64,000 nt of DNA from Terasakiispira papahanaumokuakeensis (GTDB lineage: Bacteria > Pseudomonadota > Gammaproteobacteria > Pseudomonadales > Halomonadaceae): the NCBI RefSeq assembly GCF_001709345.1, contig NZ_MDTQ01000001.1, positions 3,782,023-3,846,022 on the forward strand. The letters are read 5' to 3'. The first letter of the stretch is position 1. Every line of letters begins with the position of its first letter. Under the pieces are notes generated by a model. It was not told the DNA's origin. It did no database searches and saw only the letters and a list, made by a program, of their open reading frames with translations. Of the stretch, positions 10,001 to 18,813 are shown piece by piece. A program made the position numbers and the translations under genes.

Positions 10001-10854
10001 AGGTCTATTGAGTTGCTCAGTTTGATGGCGTGGCTGAACCAGTAGCCCCCATCTTGACCTTTTAGTGCGTCTTGGGTGGTCTCTTGATGGACGGCATCAA
10101 AGTGCCTCGGTGCTGCCGGGTAGTCTTGGAAGCGTTTGGGCTGATCGAACATGAACCCCCATTCCATCGACTCGGAAGGCCCGACTAACCAGTCCCCCTG
10201 GCGGTTGATCAAGTAGGTAATTTGACCCAACCCATTCGGTTGATGGAGCGGCTTGAGAAGTTGGTCACCGTTTAGATTGAGTATTAAAAAACCTGACTTG
10301 CCTGCATGATGAACCGCAATGGCAAAGCGTAGCGTCGGGACAATCGGGCGTTCAATAAAACCCTGCTCAATATTTAAATCGAACCGTGATAAATAAATGG
10401 TGTTATCCGCTAAATCGAGGATATCGCGCATGTAATCCCGGTAGGTCTTATTTTCCAGCGCTGCGGGCACGACCGGTGTGATGGCCTGTGTGTCTTTGTC
10501 GCGGATAAGTTTAATGCGCTCTTGCCCTGAGGCTTCGATATAACGGGCCTGAGTATAATTCGGATTGCTGAGCATGATGAGCATCAGCGTGTTTTGAAAG
10601 TTGTCAGTCTCTGCGTCGGCAGGGCGCTGCTCAAATGCATCTCTAAGCCCAATGAGATCCTCCATTGGATATTTGAGTGACGTCTCTACGGCCGCCGCCT
10701 GCATCGACAGTAACGACATTTCTTCTGTAGAGAACTGTGCTAGCCCCGCATTTTTCTGGGTGTGATTTAAAATCAGTAACCCGATGATAAATAGGATGGC
10801 AATAGGCCATACCCACCATTCGTAACGCGGGGGCGTCGAGTATTTTTCAGGCAC
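7096..10854 (-). CDS. Hybrid sensor histidine kinase (Cache-like sensor, PAS, HisKA, HATPase, REC, HPt)
   Basis: This 1252-residue inner-membrane phosphorelay kinase starts with TM helix 12-31, followed by a periplasmic region of about 280 residues whose [17 protein letters not shown] segment resembles double-Cache sensors. TM2 (312-332), a coiled linker and a PAS domain (about 380-490) follow. HisKA has [10 protein letters not shown] with His520. The ATPase has [15 protein letters not shown] and [10 protein letters not shown] degenerate receiver (about 750-880) has no clear phospho-acceptor Asp. The true receiver has IDDVDIN, Asp960 and TKPL. The HPt has AHRLKG with His1105. I chose GTG at 10854 because GGAGGAGG lies upstream. 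Earlier in-frame ATGs fall inside the tmRNA terminator. The HPt could pass phosphate to the downstream REC-PAS-GGDEF-EAL protein. Confidence 0.88.
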   Translation of the reverse strand: MPEKYSTPPRYEWWVWPIAILFIIGLLILNHTQKNAGLAQFSTEEMSLLSMQAAAVETSLKYPMEDLIGLRDAFEQRPADAETDNFQNTLMLIMLSNPNYTQARYIEASGQERIKLIRDKDTQAITPVVPAALENKTYRDYMRDILDLADNTIYLSRFDLNIEQGFIERPIVPTLRFAIAVHHAGKSGFLILNLNGDQLLKPLHQPNGLGQITYLINRQGDWLVGPSESMEWGFMFDQPKRFQDYPAAPRHFDAVHQETTQDALKGQDGGYWFSHAIKLSNSIDLPITTPEHLTLLRHAGPQQIALRIQGQHRYVLLAIIGLMIISAWIAFTTLKKRRERYIEDEAMRREDEIRYRLTQQLEHKVAEKTQEIAHMLTFIERLTDHLPATIAYWDSDFYCRFINASSYRWMGIKKSEAIGQHLADILGETLFTERFDIYRRALKGETLSNTLWYTRYEDQHLCLLKVIYIPVILDNEQKGFISVSDDITEAYEREQELIKRSQEAERATIAKSNFLANMSHEIRTPMNAIIGMLTLLKDTPLDLRQRNFADKAFNASSALLSILNDILDLSKLDEHKLHIEQRIFETEDLIQRSVDLFAVAAEGKGLTLNVRVDPKMPQHLYGDAFRISQILSNLIGNAIKFTEQGSITLDIQARTAHADSVIVEFMVIDTGVGMSKETQSIVFDKFSQADDSTTRQYGGSGLGLAISHQLAELMEGELTVESELNNGSTFTLKLKLKIPETTAPYHDLSLDNTVLFHRVNQQKLWPLIEEHARSWGIPSYPLPEPQTDESIERLLAHLTPSKEEGSVNQIILLDSTQTIPESLIQALVQWLKTHSPQLNHCGVILLMPATHVPEGIEPLINEGAIPIVKPPTPSRLYDAIANIALHSEARPSPTPASERPKMGKIQGPSLKVLVIDDVDINLEVAHNLLSRIGLNCDTESSPKDALSRLEEAHYDAILIDLHMAELSGFELAKTLRKTAGPNQDTLLIALTASATEQDQARAQAVGMNAYLTKPLMPDAIKQLLAEHLDVTFESSAPSEATPEPLPVSDPSGLIDFEQLNKQVGNDAELVDAYLKQGYLTLEDIAITMEEAYEDHDTDKMALLAHRLKGISGNIAALSLKAAAQSFEHSLASGLSESNWSPLRILLCQHIKVLKPYATSSTSEITDTLSHQELKQQLQQLDDQLSHHRAINQEDLPSISQTLKSMADHNSTFTDNDATQLMQLSDELEHSIQQFNYSLARSNIQTILKILNA

Positions 10855-10941
10855 TGAGGAGCCTCCTCCATGAGATGCATCGTTTGAGCTTAGCAACTCT
10901 GCGGGGATCTGCCTGAATGGTGGTTGGGAAAGTACAGACAT

Positions 10942-10970
10942 AAAAAAAGACGCCATCGGCGCCTTTTTTT
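10942..10970 (-). terminator. Terminator of tmRNA
   Basis: On the minus strand, GGCGCC-GAT-GGCGTC forms a 6-bp stem (one G-U pair) flanked by seven A and seven T residues. It sits 17 nt after the CCA end of tmRNA. The A/T flanks can extend the stem. Confidence 0.75.
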
Positions 10971-10986
10971 GTGGTGCTACGGTATT

Positions 10987-11347
10987 TGGTGGAGGCGGGG
11001 GGAGTCGAACCCCCGTCCGCCGGCACTCCGCCCTCAGATCTACATGCTTAGAGGCGTCTTTTAATTTAGCCATAACGTCTCCGACGTTCAGGATACGTTA
11101 CAGCGATCTCTCGATTTAAGTTTAACGGCGCCGACGAGAGCAATCTTTGCCGCGAGCCTATCTGGCTGCGCTCAGATCTCCATCCACCAGCGATAGGCAA
11201 CTAGGCTTCAGGAGTAGCATTAAGCTGCTAGAGCGTAAGAGTCGTCGTTTGCGACTATAATAATTGAAGCGATTTATTTACGAGAGCCACTTCACTCTCG
11301 GCATGCACCTCGGGGTTCGCTACCGGCGTCGAAACCGTATCGCCCCC
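10987..11347 (-). ncRNA. ssrA: tmRNA (transfer-messenger RNA)
   Basis: This 361-nt one-piece tmRNA rescues stalled ribosomes together with SmpB and tags nascent chains for proteolysis. The 5' end GGGGGCG (11347-11341) pairs with CGCCUCC before the 3' ACCA, giving a 7-bp acceptor stem with one G-U pair. The T-arm reads GGGGTTCGACTCCCC-like near the 3' end, and the 5' region shows the conserved GGTTTCGAC and CGAACCCC. CCA is encoded. The tag frame encodes ANDDSYALAA. smpB lies immediately upstream on the same strand, the common arrangement. Confidence 0.97.
11220..11252 (-). other. tmRNA tag reading frame, encodes ANDDSYALAA
   Basis: The resume codon GCA (11252-11250) follows the conserved TAGTC and is read A-N-D-D-S-Y-A-L-A-A, then TAA. 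It ends in the ALAA degron recognised by ClpXP-type proteases. E. coli has (A)ANDENYALAA, so this tag differs at three positions. Confidence 0.9.
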
Positions 11348-11360
11348 TCAACGACGGGCT

Positions 11361-11388
11361 AGTCTAACATAGCCGTGTGACAATGTAA
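11361..11388 (-). promoter_or_regulatory. Candidate ssrA promoter
   Basis: On the minus strand, TTACAT (11388-11383) and TAGACT (11366-11361) are spaced by 16 bp, upstream of the mature tmRNA 5' end. This would give a short 5' leader removed by RNase P. Confidence 0.4.
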
Positions 11389-11463
11389 TGAGGGTGAGAC
11401 GCTTTATTTTGGGTAACACCTTTTTAATTATGTTGCCTTTTCAACACTTTGATCTGCTGTCTA

Positions 11464-11949
11464 TTAGACGGCTTTACGCATGATACGCGCTTTATCTCGT
11501 TGCCAGTCTCGATTTTTCTCGGTGGCACGTTTGTCATGCAACTGTTTGCCTTTGACCAATGCAATCTCGCATTTAACGCGGTTATGCTTCCAATACATAC
11601 GTAAAGGGACACAGGTGTACCCTTTTTGTTGTGTATGGCCGATGATCTTATCAATCTCGCGCCGGTGCATGAGCAGCTTGCGTGTCCGCGTGGGGTCGGC
11701 AATCACATGGGTTGACGCCGTGTTCAGTGGCTGTATGGTTGAGCCCAGCAACCAGGCTTCACCCTCTTTCAGTAAGATGTAGGTATCTGCAATCTGGCAT
11801 TTACCTGCGCGTAAACTTTTGACTTCCCAGCCTGTCAAGACCAGTCCGGCTTCGAATGATTCTTCAATGAAGTATTCGTGTCGGGCTTTTCGGTTGACGG
11901 CAATAGTGGCCGGGCCCAATTTGTCTTTTTTGCCTTTACTTTTGGCCAT
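11464..11949 (-). CDS. smpB: SsrA-binding protein SmpB
   Basis: SmpB binds tmRNA and positions it in the A site of stalled ribosomes. The 161-residue product has the family core ([24 protein letters not shown], seen as HEYFIEE and [11 protein letters not shown]), then [16 protein letters not shown] and [10 protein letters not shown]. The basic C-terminal tail ([14 protein letters not shown]) folds in the mRNA channel in known structures. The [10 protein letters not shown] start is typical. It is divergent from ratA by 76 bp, and tmRNA follows on the same strand. Confidence 0.97.
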   Translation of the reverse strand: MAKSKGKKDKLGPATIAVNRKARHEYFIEESFEAGLVLTGWEVKSLRAGKCQIADTYILLKEGEAWLLGSTIQPLNTASTHVIADPTRTRKLLMHRREIDKIIGHTQQKGYTCVPLRMYWKHNRVKCEIALVKGKQLHDKRATEKNRDWQRDKARIMRKAV

Positions 11950-12025
11950 GATGCTCCTTCGTGCCTTAAAGCCGATAAGGGACGTGTTAAAATACCACCT
12001 GATACGAATTTAGCTGGAGTCCGCA

Positions 12026-12463
12026 ATGAGCCGAGTCAGCCGTTCCGCGCTTGTGATGCATTCTGCACAAGCGATGTTCGATCTGGTGAATGACTGTGAA
12101 TCTTACCCGAAATTTCTGCCGGGTTGCAGCGATGCTCGTTTGATTTATCAGGACGATGAGGTTCTGATCGGCGAGCTGGAAGTGTCCAAAGCGGGCATGA
12201 GCTATCGATTTACAACGCGTAACTACTTACATGCTCCTGAGCGCATTGAGTTGACGCTGGAAGAAGGCCCTTTTCGCAAATTAGAAGGGCAGTGGCACTT
12301 TCAACCGCTGTCAGAGACGGCCTGTAAGGTCAGCTTAGAGATGGAATTTGAAGTGGCGGGTAAAGTGGTGGGGGCCGCTTTAGGTGCCGTGTTCAGTCAA
12401 ATGGCGAATAAGCTGGTCGAGGCTTTCGTTAAGCGAGCCGATCAAGTGTATGGCAAACAGTGA
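12026..12463 (+). CDS. ratA: RatA/Coq10-family START-domain protein
   Basis: This 145-residue protein is a single START/Coq10-type domain. E. coli RatA was described as inhibiting 70S formation, while Coq10 relatives bind ubiquinone, so the cellular role is not certain. Family motifs visible are YPKFLPGCSDARLI, ELEVSKAGMSYRFTTRN and LEGQWHFQPL. CTGGAG precedes the ATG. It is followed by rnfH 58 bp downstream, the conserved ratA-rnfH pair, and is divergent from smpB. Confidence 0.9.
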   Translation: MSRVSRSALVMHSAQAMFDLVNDCESYPKFLPGCSDARLIYQDDEVLIGELEVSKAGMSYRFTTRNYLHAPERIELTLEEGPFRKLEGQWHFQPLSETACKVSLEMEFEVAGKVVGAALGAVFSQMANKLVEAFVKRADQVYGKQ

Positions 12464-12521
12464 ACCAGTGACATGATATCGCCTTCCCTTCTGCCTAGTG
12501 CCTCTGTCCTGGAGATTGATC

Positions 12522-12815
12522 ATGCCTAATGTCGAGGTGGTGTATGCCTTGCCAGAACAGCAATACCTGCTTAGCCTGACGGTGCCTGAGGGCGCCACGG
12601 TGCGTGATGTTGCTTTGGCTTCAGGGTTAGATCAATATGTCCCGACATTGAATTTGCACACCATTAAGCTGGGTATCTTTGGGCAGCAAGTGACTGAGCC
12701 TGAGACGCACACTGTGCGTGAGGGTGATCGTGTTGAGTTGTATCGCCCCTTGCAGGCTGACCCCAAGGCTGCTCGTGCAAGACGAGCGGCCCGGCATTCA
12801 CGTCATGAGACTTGA
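12522..12815 (+). CDS. rnfH: RnfH-family ubiquitin-like protein
   Basis: This 97-residue product has the RnfH family pattern: VEVVYALPEQQYLLSLTVPEGATV, then IKLGIFGQQV, and EGDRVELYRPLQADPKAARRRRA-like, here ending in basic RARRAARHSR. RnfH is a beta-grasp protein of unclear function, usually coupled to ratA. The ATG at 12522 is chosen because CTGGAG lies upstream and the family begins here. The more upstream in-frame ATG would add eight unconserved residues. It is convergent with bamE, only 9 bp apart. Confidence 0.88.
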   Translation: MPNVEVVYALPEQQYLLSLTVPEGATVRDVALASGLDQYVPTLNLHTIKLGIFGQQVTEPETHTVREGDRVELYRPLQADPKAARARRAARHSRHET

Positions 12816-12824
12816 GGTCAGGGC

Positions 12825-13196
12825 TCAGCTGGCGGTATTCTGATCAGATTGAGCTTTTTGTGAGGGCTGATCGTTTTCTAAATGCTGGATACGGGTCAAG
12901 GTGTTGCCGTTGAACCATAACGATATACCATGACGCTCCAGCAAGCGGTGGCCCTGACGTACTTGGTACACATAGTCCCAACGGTCAGTCGCCAGTGGGT
13001 CAGGTAGCAAGGGCGTGCCAATTAAATAAATGACCTGCTCGCGCGTCATGCCTGTGTGTAGTTGATTCACCGTTTCTTCTTCAAGAATGTTGCCCTGTTG
13101 CACTTTGGGTTGATAAACCTCAAACCAGCTGCAGCCGCTGAGCCAGACGCTGATGAGGACAAAGGTGAGTAATTTAGTCAGTCTTTGCAATCGCAT
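12825..13196 (-). CDS. bamE: Outer membrane assembly lipoprotein BamE (SmpA/OmlA)
   Basis: BamE is a small periplasm-facing lipoprotein of the BAM complex that inserts beta-barrels into the outer membrane. The 123-residue product has a signal peptide with lipobox WLSGC, then the family core PKVQQGNILEEE, VNQLHTGMTREQVIYLIGTP and RWDYVYQ. I start it at ATG 13196 because the signal peptide begins there. An in-frame extension upstream has no signal features. It is divergent from fur, as in many gammaproteobacteria. Confidence 0.93.
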   Translation of the reverse strand: MRLQRLTKLLTFVLISVWLSGCSWFEVYQPKVQQGNILEEETVNQLHTGMTREQVIYLIGTPLLPDPLATDRWDYVYQVRQGHRLLERHGISLWFNGNTLTRIQHLENDQPSQKAQSDQNTAS

Positions 13197-13355
13197 ATAG
13201 GTTTCACTAGTGTTCAGTTCACGGAATAATACGTGACAGTACGCTGAATCAGAAGCCATGTAATGGCCAGGTCTCCTAAAGTGGAATACTGAATGAGCCT
13301 GTGCTGAGTTAAACATGGTATCCATTGAACTGCCGAGTCGTATAGAGACAAGCCA

Positions 13356-13769
13356 ATGGCCGAAGAAAATCACGAACTGCGTAAAGTAGGACTCAAAGTC
13401 ACTTTGCCGCGCATCAAGATCCTACAGGTTCTAGAGCGTAACTACGAAGCCCACTTGAGTGCAGAGGATGTTTATAAAACTTTGCTGGACTCAGGTGAAG
13501 ACGTCGGGCTGGCAACCGTTTACCGGGTATTAACCCAGTTTGAAGCGGCTGGCCTGGTTGAAAAACATAACTTTGATGGTGGGCATGCTGTTTTTGAGCT
13601 GGCCAAAGATGACCATCATGACCATATGGTGGATATGGACACCAATGAAGTGATCGAGTTCTTTGATCATGAGATTGAACAGCGTCAGCGTGAGGTTGCA
13701 GAAGCGCATGGCTATGACATTGTTGACCATTCGCTGGTGATCTATGTAAGAAAGAAGCTCGACAAATAA
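13356..13769 (+). CDS. fur: Ferric uptake regulator Fur
   Basis: Fur is the Fe(II)-dependent repressor of iron acquisition. The 137-residue protein has the winged-helix part with TLPRIKIL and VGLATVYRVLTQFEAAGLV, then the metal-binding HHDHMVDMD and the C-terminal dimer part. The CxxC of E. coli Fur is absent (MVDMDTNEV), as in Pseudomonas Fur, so this is a lineage trait and not a defect. The iron-uptake locus around 35-38 kb carries a Fur-like box and would be one of its targets. Confidence 0.95.
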   Translation: MAEENHELRKVGLKVTLPRIKILQVLERNYEAHLSAEDVYKTLLDSGEDVGLATVYRVLTQFEAAGLVEKHNFDGGHAVFELAKDDHHDHMVDMDTNEVIEFFDHEIEQRQREVAEAHGYDIVDHSLVIYVRKKLDK

Positions 13770-13777
13770 TGTCGTAA

Positions 13778-13806
13778 AGGGCAGGCGGTGAAAAGGCGCC
13801 TGTCCT
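13778..13806. terminator. Weak hairpin between fur and recN
   Basis: GGGCAGGCG and CGCCTGTCC form a 9-bp stem (one G-U) with a 9-nt loop after the fur stop. No U tract follows, so terminator function is doubtful. The rest of this 179-bp gap shows only an 8-bp direct repeat (GATTCGGT, 13931-13946). Confidence 0.3.
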
Positions 13807-13948
13807 GATTGCCTTATCTCCCGCCTTCTTTTTTAGCCATTTGTTTGAATCTGCGGGCCTGCTAGGCTCGTTCTCTGCTTCTTGTTTATTGATATTGTTT
13901 GTCCGCGCCTGAAATGCGGTGATTGGCGTTGATTCGGTGATTCGGTGA

Positions 13949-15616
13949 TTAGTGCTGACTTTGATGCAGCATCTCCCGAGCATGGGCCAGTGTTTGTTCC
14001 GATAGGTTAACGCCTCCCAACATGCGTGCCAGCTCGCTGACACGCCCTGCATCGTCGAGAAATCCCATCCGGGTATTGGTCTTATCGCCTTGGGCGTGCT
14101 TATGAATATGCAGGTGTTGATGCCCTTGAGCTGCGACTTGCGGTAGGTGTGTGACGCAGAGAATTTGACCGCGATCTGAAAGCTGGCGCAGTAATCGGCC
14201 GACAATTTCTGCGGTTGCTCCGGAAATCCCGACATCGACTTCGTCAAAGACCAGCGTCGGGACTGTCGTCGTTTGAGCGGTCACCACTTGTATGGCGAGG
14301 CTGATGCGTGACAGCTCACCCCCTGAGGCAATACGAATCAGGGGCTTGGCCGGTTGGCCTGGGTTCGGTGCAATGCAAAATTCAATCTCATCCTGCCCTT
14401 CGGCTTGAAAGTGCTCCAAGGTTTTCAGATGCACCTCGAAGCTACTGGATTGCATACCTAAATAGGCCAACTGCTGGTTCACCTGCTGTGCCAAGGTGAG
14501 GCTGGCATCTCGCCGAGCCTTGGTCAGGTTGTCTGCTTCCCGGCGCAGTGTCTGAGTTAAGGCTTCTTGTTGCTCTGCTAATGCCTCTAGATCAGTATCG
14601 CTACCGGTGAGCTCATTCAGCTGGGCTTGCAGTTGTTGATGATGATCGGCTAACTCTTCTGGCAACACATGATGCTTACGCGCAGTCTGATAAATCAATG
14701 ACAGTCGTTGCTCCACTTGCATCAAACGTTCCGGGTCCAGCTCGATGGCGCTCGTCCAATGTTGAAGTTCTGCTGAGGCTTCTTGCAGTTGGATTTGAGC
14801 GTCATTCAGCATGTTGCGGATGTTATCCAGACTTTCCATCGAAAGCCCTTCCAGTAATTGCAACGCTCGGGTGACTTGCTGAAGGGCGGCGCCGTCTTCA
14901 TGGTCGCACAGGGCTTGGGCTTGCTCGCTGTCACGAATCATTTGCTCGGCATTGGCCAGCGCATGCTGTTCAGCTTCGAGGTCGGCTAACTCATCTGGTT
15001 TGAGGGCCAATTGGTCCAGTTCTTCAACTTGATAACGTAGTAGCTGCAGTTGTGCTTGTTGGGAATCGTGATTCTCTTTGAGCTGTTTCAGTTGACGGCG
15101 GACCTGATGCCACTGACGGAATTGCTGCTGGTAATGCTCGACGCGAGACTCTAGGCCTGCGAAAGCATCCAGTAACTGAAGGTGGGTCTCTTTGCGTAAC
15201 AGTGATTGATGGGCATGCTGGCCATGGATATCAATCAGGTGCTGACCGAGGAGCTTGAGCTGAGTGACCGCACAGGCATGACCGTTGATATAGGCTCTTG
15301 AGCGTCCATTGGCCATAACAACCCGACGCAGTAAGCACTCATTAGGCTCATCATCATTGTTCAGTGACTGTTCATTCAACCACTGGCGGGCTTGGGGCAT
15401 ATGCTTGAGATCAAAGCGAGCACTGACTTCGGCTTTAGTGGCGCCATGGCGGACACTGTCGCTATCAGCTCGGTCGCCTAATGCCAGGGCCAGAGCACTC
15501 AGCAAAATAGACTTGCCGGCCCCTGTTTCCCCAGTAATGACCGTCATGCCGTGATAAAAATCAAGCTCTAGATGATCCACAATAGCCAGTTGGCGAATAC
15601 TTAGCCAGGTCAGCAT
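13949..15616 (-). CDS. recN: DNA repair protein RecN
   Basis: RecN is an SMC-like ATPase that acts in double-strand-break repair and is strongly SOS-induced in many bacteria. The 555-residue product has Walker A GETGAGKS near the N terminus, a long Gln- and Leu-rich coiled-coil middle, and a C-terminal head with SGGELSR and LVFDEVDVGISG. The ATG at 15616 is preceded by GGAGGTGG, which fixes the start and gives the usual family length. A near-consensus LexA site lies about 50 bp upstream. Confidence 0.96.
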   Translation of the reverse strand: MLTWLSIRQLAIVDHLELDFYHGMTVITGETGAGKSILLSALALALGDRADSDSVRHGATKAEVSARFDLKHMPQARQWLNEQSLNNDDEPNECLLRRVVMANGRSRAYINGHACAVTQLKLLGQHLIDIHGQHAHQSLLRKETHLQLLDAFAGLESRVEHYQQQFRQWHQVRRQLKQLKENHDSQQAQLQLLRYQVEELDQLALKPDELADLEAEQHALANAEQMIRDSEQAQALCDHEDGAALQQVTRALQLLEGLSMESLDNIRNMLNDAQIQLQEASAELQHWTSAIELDPERLMQVEQRLSLIYQTARKHHVLPEELADHHQQLQAQLNELTGSDTDLEALAEQQEALTQTLRREADNLTKARRDASLTLAQQVNQQLAYLGMQSSSFEVHLKTLEHFQAEGQDEIEFCIAPNPGQPAKPLIRIASGGELSRISLAIQVVTAQTTTVPTLVFDEVDVGISGATAEIVGRLLRQLSDRGQILCVTHLPQVAAQGHQHLHIHKHAQGDKTNTRMGFLDDAGRVSELARMLGGVNLSEQTLAHAREMLHQSQH

Positions 15617-15648
15617 GCCCCACCTCCGCGACACTTACGGCATTGAAT

Positions 15649-15666
15649 ACATGTATTTTTACATGT
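15649..15666. promoter_or_regulatory. Perfect 18-bp palindrome upstream of recN
   Basis: ACATGTA-TTTT-TACATGT is a perfect 7-bp inverted repeat with a 4-bp spacer, 33 bp upstream of the recN start. It overlaps the LexA-like site. It could be a second operator. Confidence 0.4.
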
Positions 15667-15678
15667 GATTTTATACAG
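15663..15678 (-). promoter_or_regulatory. Candidate LexA (SOS) box of recN
   Basis: ATGT-N8-ACAG on the plus strand (CTGT-N8-ACAT on minus) matches the LexA consensus CTGT-N8-ACAG in seven of eight fixed positions. It lies 46 bp upstream of the recN start and overlaps an 18-bp palindrome. Confidence 0.5.
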
Positions 15679-15757
15679 TTATATGGTTTATAACCTACCC
15701 CTAAGCTTCCAGCAAGCCAATTTCTCTGATTTTTCCGCGAAAAGCGCAGTTTTAAGC

Positions 15758-15785
15758 CTTGAAAGCCTTGCTCACATCCCCATAT
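15758..15785 (+). promoter_or_regulatory. Sigma-32 heat-shock promoter of grpE
   Basis: CTTGAAA (15758-15764) and CCCCATAT (15778-15785) with a 13-bp spacer match the sigma-32 consensus (CTTGAAA-N11-16-CCCCATNT) nearly perfectly. It lies 52 bp before the grpE ATG. Confidence 0.9.
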
Positions 15786-15837
15786 AGGGTGTGGGTTAAT
15801 TGAGATGGCGGCCGCGCCGCCCTGACGGGAGTGAAAT

Positions 15838-16413
15838 ATGAGTCAAGACGAACAGCTCCAGCAGACGGCCGCTGAGACGGCGGCAGAGCAGTCAGCACCT
15901 CAGGCTGAGCAGACGTCTGCAGATAATGAAGCCCTGGTCGCTCAGGTTGAGAGCCTTGAGCAAGCCTTGAGCGAGGCTAAAGAGCAGTCACTGCGTGCGG
16001 CGGCTGAGGCACAGAATATTCGTCGTCGCAGCGAACAGGATGTTGAGAAGGCCCATAAGTTTGCCTTGGAGAAGTTTGCTCGCGAACTGTTGCCGGTCGT
16101 CGACAGCTTGGAAAAAGCAGTGGATGCGCTCGGTGAAGTCAGTGATGCGCAGCGCGAGGGGGTCGAAATGACCTTCAAACTGCTAATGGATAGCCTGCAG
16201 AAATTTAATATCGAGCAGGTCGATCCCCGCAATGAGACGTTTGATCCTCAGTTGCACGAAGCCATGACGATGGTGCCTAACCCGGATCTACCCAACAACA
16301 CGGTGATGGATGTGCTGCAAAAAGGCTTTACGCTGAATGGCCGTTTGTTACGTCCGGCAATGGTTGTGGTATCGACCGGCGGTGCTGCGAAAAAGATTGA
16401 CGAGAAGGCTTGA
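15838..16413 (+). CDS. grpE: Nucleotide exchange factor GrpE
   Basis: GrpE releases ADP from DnaK. The 191-residue protein has an acidic, Gln- and Ala-rich N terminus, a long coiled coil (about 25-95) with AEAQNIRRRSEQDVEKA, and the beta-wing C terminus with GFTLNGRLLRPAMVVVSTGG. GGGAG precedes the ATG. The gene order grpE-dnaK-dnaJ and the strong heat-shock promoter show that it opens the chaperone block. Confidence 0.96.
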   Translation: MSQDEQLQQTAAETAAEQSAPQAEQTSADNEALVAQVESLEQALSEAKEQSLRAAAEAQNIRRRSEQDVEKAHKFALEKFARELLPVVDSLEKAVDALGEVSDAQREGVEMTFKLLMDSLQKFNIEQVDPRNETFDPQLHEAMTMVPNPDLPNNTVMDVLQKGFTLNGRLLRPAMVVVSTGGAAKKIDEKA

Positions 16414-16709
16414 AAAAACGCCATTAGCGCCAATCTCTGAAAACAAGCAGAGACAAACCGAAGTCGCGCATCCAGTACGATTGATGTGGCTTCGATTTGA
16501 TCCTGGCCCGGCTGAACCTCAAGGTGGTATGGAGACGTCGAGGTTCACACGCAATTGACCAAAACACAGCTTACCGAATCCGGCAGCTGCACATGATCAA
16601 CCAAGATGATCATTGATTGCACATTGGGTCGGACCGGGATTTTAACGAAAAGTTTTGCATCGCGAAGATAATTTGCTTTTGCATCGACAGTAAGATTTGG
16701 AGAGACATC
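16414..16709 (+). other. grpE-dnaK intergenic region, probable dnaK leader
   Basis: No gene is evident in these 296 bp. An RBS-like TTGGAGAG lies just before dnaK. I see no second sigma-32 promoter of good quality. A CTTGAAA at 16409-16415 has only a poor -10 partner. Expression of dnaK may come from the grpE promoter. Confidence 0.4.
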
Positions 16710-18650
16710 ATGGGTCGCATCATTGGTATCGATCTCGGGACCACTAACTCGTGTGTTGCCATTCTCGATGGTGACAAACCGAAAGTCATTGAAAACGCGG
16801 AAGGGGCACGTACAACGCCTTCCATCATTGCTTATACCGAAGACGGTGAAACGCTGGTCGGTCAAAGTGCCAAACGACAGGCTGTGACTAACCCGCAAAA
16901 TACACTGTATGCGGTGAAACGTTTGATTGGCCGTCGCTTCAGTGAAGATGTTGTACAAAAAGACATCAAATTGGTGCCCTACCAAATCATCGAAGCCAAT
17001 AACGGCGATGCCTGGGTTGAGGTCAAAGGCGACAAAATGGCGCCGCCGCAGATCTCAGCTGAAGTGCTGAAAAAGATGAAGAAAACGGCCGAAGATTATC
17101 TCGGCGAAGCGGTGACTGAAGCGGTCATTACTGTGCCCGCTTACTTCAATGATAGTCAGCGTCAGGCCACTAAAGATGCGGGTAAAATTGCGGGTCTGGA
17201 CGTTAAACGTATCATTAACGAGCCGACAGCCGCAGCGCTGGCCTACGGGATGGATAAGTCTCGTGGTGATAAGACGGTTGCCGTTTATGACTTGGGTGGC
17301 GGTACTTTCGATATTTCTATCATCGAAGTGGCGGATGTCGATGGCGAGACTCAGTTTGAAGTCTTGGCGACTAATGGTGACACCTTCCTCGGTGGTGAGG
17401 ATTTTGATAACCGATTGATCGACTATTTAGTCGATGAGTTCAAGAAAGAGTCTGGCATTGATCTGTCGGGCGATTCTTTGGCCATGCAGCGTCTGAAAGA
17501 AGCCGCTGAGAAGGCTAAGATTGAGCTGTCCAGCGCGCAACAAACGGATGTTAATCTGCCTTATATCACCGCGGATAACACCGGGCCTAAGCACCTGAAT
17601 GTGAAGGTCACTCGCGCTAAACTGGAAGCGTTGGTTGAAGAATTGGTTGAGCGCTCTCTCGCGCCTTGCCGTACTGCCCTGTCCGATTCGGGTCTGTCGG
17701 CTTCTGACATCGATGACGTTATTCTGGTCGGTGGTCAGACCCGTATGCCGCAGGTACAGGCTAAAGTGGCTGAGTTCTTTGGGAAAGACGCGCGTAAAGA
17801 TGTCAACCCGGATGAGGCGGTCGCGGTTGGTGCGGCAATCCAAGGCGCTGTGTTGTCAGGTGATGTCAAAGACGTCCTGCTGCTGGATGTGACGCCGTTG
17901 ACCCTGGGCATCGAGACCATGGGCGGCGTGATGACGGCGCTGATTGAGAAAAACACCACGATTCCGACGAAGAAATCGCAGGTGTTCTCAACCGCTGAAG
18001 ATAATCAGAATGCGGTAACGATTCACGTCTTGCAGGGTGAGCGTAAGCAAGCGGGGCAGAATAAATCTCTGGGCCGTTTCGATTTGGCCGATATTCCGCC
18101 TGCTCCGCGCGGTGTACCGCAAATCGAAGTCACTTTTGACATCGACGCTAACGGTATTCTGAACGTATCCGCTAAAGATAAAGCGACGGGTAAAGAACAG
18201 TCGATCGTGATCAAAGCATCGTCCGGTCTGAATGATGATGAAATCGATCAAATGGTGCGTGATGCCGAGGCCCATGCCGCAGAGGACGAGAAGTTCGAAG
18301 CGCTGGTGCAGGCACGTAACCAGGCCGATGGCATGATCCACGCAACACGTAAAACCCTGAGCGATCTGGGTGATGACAAAGTTGAAGCCAGTGAGAAAGA
18401 AGCGATCGAGTCGGCCATCAACGAGTTGGAAGAAGCGCTGAAAGGGGATGATAAAGACGCGATCGAAAGCAAAACTCAAGCACTGGCTGAAGCTTCTGGT
18501 GGATTGGCGCAGAAGTTATACGCTCAGCAGTCTGAAGGTGGTGCTGAGGGGGCTCAGGCCGAAGGTCAGGCTGATGCGAATGCTCAGCAGGGGCAGGCAG
18601 ATGATGCCGTCGATGCCGAGTTCGAAGAAGTGAAGGACGACAAGAAGTAA
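16710..18650 (+). CDS. dnaK: Molecular chaperone DnaK (Hsp70)
   Basis: DnaK is the ATP-driven Hsp70 that binds unfolded segments with DnaJ and GrpE. The 646-residue product begins [17 protein letters not shown] (phosphate-1 loop), has [33 protein letters not shown] (phosphate-2), and [11 protein letters not shown], then the linker [16 protein letters not shown] and the substrate-binding domain. The C-terminal tail is Gln-, Ala- and Gly-rich and ends [10 protein letters not shown], like the usual EEVKD tail. The ATG at 16710 is set by the upstream TTGGAGAG and the family N terminus, not by an upstream in-frame ATG. Confidence 0.98.
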   Translation: MGRIIGIDLGTTNSCVAILDGDKPKVIENAEGARTTPSIIAYTEDGETLVGQSAKRQAVTNPQNTLYAVKRLIGRRFSEDVVQKDIKLVPYQIIEANNGDAWVEVKGDKMAPPQISAEVLKKMKKTAEDYLGEAVTEAVITVPAYFNDSQRQATKDAGKIAGLDVKRIINEPTAAALAYGMDKSRGDKTVAVYDLGGGTFDISIIEVADVDGETQFEVLATNGDTFLGGEDFDNRLIDYLVDEFKKESGIDLSGDSLAMQRLKEAAEKAKIELSSAQQTDVNLPYITADNTGPKHLNVKVTRAKLEALVEELVERSLAPCRTALSDSGLSASDIDDVILVGGQTRMPQVQAKVAEFFGKDARKDVNPDEAVAVGAAIQGAVLSGDVKDVLLLDVTPLTLGIETMGGVMTALIEKNTTIPTKKSQVFSTAEDNQNAVTIHVLQGERKQAGQNKSLGRFDLADIPPAPRGVPQIEVTFDIDANGILNVSAKDKATGKEQSIVIKASSGLNDDEIDQMVRDAEAHAAEDEKFEALVQARNQADGMIHATRKTLSDLGDDKVEASEKEAIESAINELEEALKGDDKDAIESKTQALAEASGGLAQKLYAQQSEGGAEGAQAEGQADANAQQGQADDAVDAEFEEVKDDKK

Positions 18651-18731
18651 GTCCTTAAGATGAACCCGGCAGAAGGTCACTGGGTTGATCCGTGGCCTTA
18701 CCGCTCGGTCTGATACGCTGAGCAAGACCTG

Positions 18732-18762
18732 ACGCGGGAGTGGCCGAACACTACTCCCGCGT
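18732..18762 (+). other. Hairpin between dnaK and dnaJ
   Basis: ACGCGGGAGT and ACTCCCGCGT make a perfect 10-bp stem with an 11-nt loop. Only TTGGCGTTTT follows, so it may cause partial termination or protect the dnaK message. It lies 51 bp before the dnaJ start. Confidence 0.5.
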
Positions 18763-18813
18763 TGGCGTTTTCGGACTGACCATTGCCAGCCTGATGAATT
18801 CGGTGAAGAAATC

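Noticed and set aside
13600-13700. Fur lacking the CxxC cysteines
   Set aside because: This is normal for Pseudomonas-type Fur proteins, so I do not count it as a defect.
16409-16440. Possible second heat-shock promoter before dnaK (CTTGAAA)
   Set aside because: The -10 partner GCCAATCT at 14 bp is a poor match, and the -35 lies inside grpE.
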